From positions 62,001-126,000 of the forward strand of contig CAKZQS010000045.1 in assembly GCA_937141935.1 (NCBI GenBank): a stretch of DNA of 64,000 bases, in the 5' to 3' direction. Position numbers and translations under genes: made by a program. Source of the DNA: an uncultured Ectothiorhodospiraceae bacterium (lineage in GTDB: Bacteria; Pseudomonadota; Gammaproteobacteria; Nevskiales; Oceanococcaceae). The notes under the pieces were generated by a model that saw only the letters and a list, made by a program, of their open reading frames with translations, was not told the origin of the DNA and ran no database searches. Of the stretch, positions 62,893 through 64,000 are shown piece by piece; the stretch's first letter is position 1; each line of letters opens with the position of its first letter.

Positions 62893-64000
62893 ATGCGCAC
62901 GCCCCTGCAACGCGCCCTGCGCCAGCCCGGCCTGAGCCGGATCAATCGACGTGAACTGCTGCGCCGCGGCTTTCTGGCCGGCGGTGCGCTGGCGCTGGGC
63001 GGCGGCCTGAGTGCCTGCGGCGGCAGCCGCCTGGGTGCCGCGGGCGCCGCGGATCAGGGCCTGCCGGCCACGCCCAGCAGTGGCGCCCGGCCGCTGGGCA
63101 ACATCGGCCCGCTGCTGCCGCCGGACGCGAACAAGGTGTCGCTGCCGGCCGGCTTCTCCAGCCGCATCCTGGCCGTGGACGGCGACGAGGTGCTGCGCGG
63201 CGACGGCGCCGGCACGGGTTATGTCTGGCACAAGGACCCGGACGGCGGCGCCACCTTCCCCACCGAAGACGGCGGCTGGATCTACGTCAGCAACTCCGAG
63301 GAAACGCCGGGCGGCGTGGGTGCGCTGCGCTTTGACGCCGCCGGCGAGATCGTCGACGCCTACCGGATCTGCGACGACACCCGCAACAACTGCGCCGGCG
63401 GCCCCACGCCCTGGGGCACCTGGATCACCTGTGAGGAAGCCACCGGCGGCTATGCCATCGAGTGCGATCCCTACGGCGTGGAGGCGCCGGTCGAACTGCC
63501 GGCCATGGGCCGCTACAACCACGAGGCCGTGGCCATCGACCCGGTGGGCCAGGCGGCCTACCTGACCGAGGACCGCGGCGACGGCGGCTTTTACATGTGC
63601 GTCGCCGATGCCTACCCGGACTTTCGCAGCGGCACGCTGTTCATCCTGAATGTGACGAGCGGCGACCCGCGCGAGGGCCCGGCGCCGGTGGAGTGGGTGG
63701 AAGTGCCCGACCCCAGCGGCGGCACGCTGGAGCTGGTGGACCCCACCTCGCCCAGCCGCCGCCTGGTCGAGGAGTTCAACCCCACGCGCCAGCAGGTTGA
63801 CCGCTACACCCCCTTCGCCGGCGGCGAGGGCATCTGGTACTTCGAGGGCGTCGTCTACTTCGCCACCAAGGGCGACAGCAGCGTGTGGGCGCTGGACATC
63901 GAGGCGCAAACGGTCGAGCGCATCTTCGACTTTCGCGCCGAGGGGGTGCTTCCCGACCCGACCTTTGCCGTGGACAATGTCACCGTGACCGGCGCCGGCG
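62893..64000 (+). CDS. PhoX/DUF839 family protein with Tat signal (runs past the window end)
   Basis: About 369 residues are visible. The N-terminus has a twin-arginine signal (NRRELLRRGFLAGGALALGG) with a following LSAC that could be a lipobox. The mature part shows DUF839/PhoX motifs: DANKVSLPAGFSSRILA, YVSNSEE, CAGGPTPWGTWITCEEATGG, GRYNHEAVAIDP, YLTEDRGDGGFYMCV and GEGIWYFEGVVYFATKGD. The fold is a beta-propeller using calcium and iron in PhoX alkaline phosphatases. Many relatives are uncharacterised, so phosphatase activity is possible rather than certain. The 3' end lies outside the window. Confidence 0.85.
   Translation, partial: MRTPLQRALRQPGLSRINRRELLRRGFLAGGALALGGGLSACGGSRLGAAGAADQGLPATPSSGARPLGNIGPLLPPDANKVSLPAGFSSRILAVDGDEVLRGDGAGTGYVWHKDPDGGATFPTEDGGWIYVSNSEETPGGVGALRFDAAGEIVDAYRICDDTRNNCAGGPTPWGTWITCEEATGGYAIECDPYGVEAPVELPAMGRYNHEAVAIDPVGQAAYLTEDRGDGGFYMCVADAYPDFRSGTLFILNVTSGDPREGPAPVEWVEVPDPSGGTLELVDPTSPSRRLVEEFNPTRQQVDRYTPFAGGEGIWYFEGVVYFATKGDSSVWALDIEAQTVERIFDFRAEGVLPDPTFAVDNVTVTGAG

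Overview
The window is 64 kb of very GC-rich chromosomal DNA that is densely coded on both strands. It looks like a gammaproteobacterium from the Nevskiales/Xanthomonadales side. The evidence is a complete minCDE operon, an asmA - mutY - yggX - tRNA-Phe neighbourhood of the Pseudomonas type, a FadE-type acyl-CoA dehydrogenase, a PhaF-like phasin and a XanB2/FkbO-type chorismatase. The assignment below class level is inference. Most genes are ordinary housekeeping or envelope genes. The high GC content gives long shadow reading frames opposite almost every gene, and these were ignored.

Layout. 1-2.5 kb: start of a BON-like exported protein, a DUF1328 membrane peptide, a PGPGW-type membrane protein and a glycine-zipper lipoprotein. 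2.6-7.2 kb: a three-gene, translationally overlapped operon for the dipeptide osmolyte N-acetylglutaminylglutamine amide (NAGGN): amidotransferase, GNAT/ATP-grasp synthetase, M42 peptidase. 7.2-15.4 kb: methyltransferase/FAD-oxidoreductase pair, SodC lipoprotein, an isochorismatase-family hydrolase coupled to glutamine-dependent NAD synthetase, DUF421 protein, cardiolipin-synthase-like phospholipase D. 15.5-23.5 kb: DUF3775 and host-attachment-family genes, APC permease, HSL-type esterase, SDR, class II aldolase, alkylsulfatase-like lipoprotein and a PCu(A)C copper chaperone. 23.7-33.1 kb: phasin/histone-like protein with a clear promoter and terminator, YihY protein, minCDE, hydrolase, fadE, glpD. 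33.1-39.1 kb: subtilase, AsmA, SRPBCC protein, mutY, yggX, tRNA-Phe.

The one clearly foreign stretch is about 39.1-41.6 kb, directly behind tRNA-Phe. Its base composition and codon use differ sharply from the neighbours, and it holds just two genes: an ABC/SMC-type (AAA_21-like) ATPase and an overlapping small PIN-like nuclease. This ATPase-plus-nuclease cassette in a tRNA-flanking site is the best candidate here for an undescribed, possibly anti-phage, system.

41.6-64 kb returns to host DNA: PaiB-type FMN protein with two small membrane proteins, an HDAC-like amidohydrolase, a desaturase, an atypical S8-like lipoprotein, an AraC regulator, a hydrolase, a membrane-anchored glucose/sorbosone dehydrogenase, a stand-alone membrane PAS protein, a degenerate membrane histidine kinase next to a REC-GAF protein, YitT, a phosphopantetheinyl transferase divergent from a chorismatase, an MFS transporter, DUF3015, DUF4105 (Lnb-like), a TRL-like lipoprotein and the start of a Tat-exported PhoX/DUF839 protein. 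Short GC-rich tandem repeats sit at many gene ends and have evidently been translated into low-complexity C-terminal tails.
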